Source: Bin80 sp965220365
GTDB taxonomy: Bacteria; Bacteroidota; Rhodothermia; Rhodothermales; Bin80
NCBI GenBank assembly: GCA_965220365.1
Contig: OZ244823.1
Coordinates: 2,542,001-2,606,000 of the forward strand
Direction of reading: 5' to 3'
DNA: 64,000 nt
The position numbers and the translations under genes are program-made. Every line of letters begins with the position of its first letter. Position 1 is the stretch's first letter. Below the pieces are notes generated by a model. The model saw only the letters and a list, made by a program, of their open reading frames with translations. It had not been told where the DNA came from and did no database searches. Positions 63,671 through 64,000 of this stretch are shown here, in pieces.

Positions 63671-64000
63671 GGTGTGGACCGGTCGGGCATTGCACGCCGA
63701 TCAGTGACTCAAACGAGCGCGGCGGGGATGGCTTGCGGCAAAGATCGGTCAGCATACGACCCGCGGTACGTAGTAGCCGGAAATGACCTCGGTCGTTGGC
63801 AGGTTTGCCGGATTGAAGTCAAAGTGTTATATTCCTGATGGGACTTGCAATTGATGGCGTGCCGCTTGCGCTGAGCAGCCGGAAGCCTTGACCTGTTAGG
63901 GTCTCTTGACGGATTTTTCGGGCAAATCAGCACTGAACAGGGGTGCTGCGTTTGGCTGTCTATTTGAACTGAACCATTCTTGGAATTGAGCTTGCTTCGC

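Noticed and set aside
63449..63838. 129-codon plus-strand frame near the right end of the window
   Set aside because: The minus strand in 63402-63670 gives a recognisable YbaK-type C-terminus, so the plus frame there is antisense noise.
1..64000. tRNA, rRNA or riboswitch genes
   Set aside because: Intergenic regions were read for cloverleaf-type and conserved leader patterns; none convincing was found. A covariance-model scan would be decisive.

Overview
The window is a bacterial chromosome segment, most likely from the Bacteroidota and probably nearer Rhodothermia/Balneolia than Flavobacteriia. The evidence is three small gene families I know as Bacteroidota markers (DUF4837, DUF4296 and DUF4293 types), a sigma-ECF/FecR/TonB-receptor cassette whose receptor has an N-terminal STN plus carboxypeptidase-like domain, an ExbB-ExbD-ExbD set, and moderate GC by eye. 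The lineage is an inference; no rRNA or tRNA gene was seen.

Layout. 1-18,000 is an accessory region. It holds a broken ISL3-type element, a giant Calx-beta repeat autotransporter-like adhesin on the minus strand (1476-10078, one frameshift, 12 units of 336 bp), a second ISL3-type element with perfect target duplications (10252-11537), and a nested stack: a DDE-transposase IS (11697-17672, flanked by CTAG) carrying another ISL3 element (13741-15144) and, eight bases further on, an IS256-type element (15161-17582). The IS256-type element encodes a split transposase plus a full-length transposase paralogue that has lost two of its three catalytic residues. 18,041-23,343 (minus) encodes an amidase, a small secreted protein, transketolase and a VKOR-DsbA fusion. 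23,456-31,470 (plus) is a compact trp operon (trpE, unknown, trpS, trpG, D, C, F, B, A) with stop/start overlaps, followed by lipoprotein genes and a glycosyltransferase. 33,980-39,600 (minus) carries a DUF4293 protein, isocitrate dehydrogenase, the ExbB/ExbD motor and an S41 protease. 39,697-44,368 has a penicillin-acylase-like protein, a BadF-type sugar kinase and acetyl-CoA synthetase, whose C-terminus runs on into the kinase gene after an apparent one-base loss.

44,398-48,161 is a second accessory island: a truncated type III methyltransferase ended by a palindrome, remnants of three small uncharacterised genes that I believe travel together in other genomes, a broken IS110 and an intact IS630 element with TA duplications. 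48,238-63,414 returns to core functions: UvrD/PcrA helicase, NupC transporter, sigma/FecR/TonB receptor, two NfeD proteins, L,D-transpeptidase, FabI, a lipoprotein, BirA and CoaX. A remnant of a YbaK-type deacylase follows.

Five separate places look like loss of a single base (adhesin, two in the IS256 transposase, acs, and one island gene). This is either ongoing decay or a systematic indel error in the assembly, and should be settled before any of these genes is called a pseudogene.
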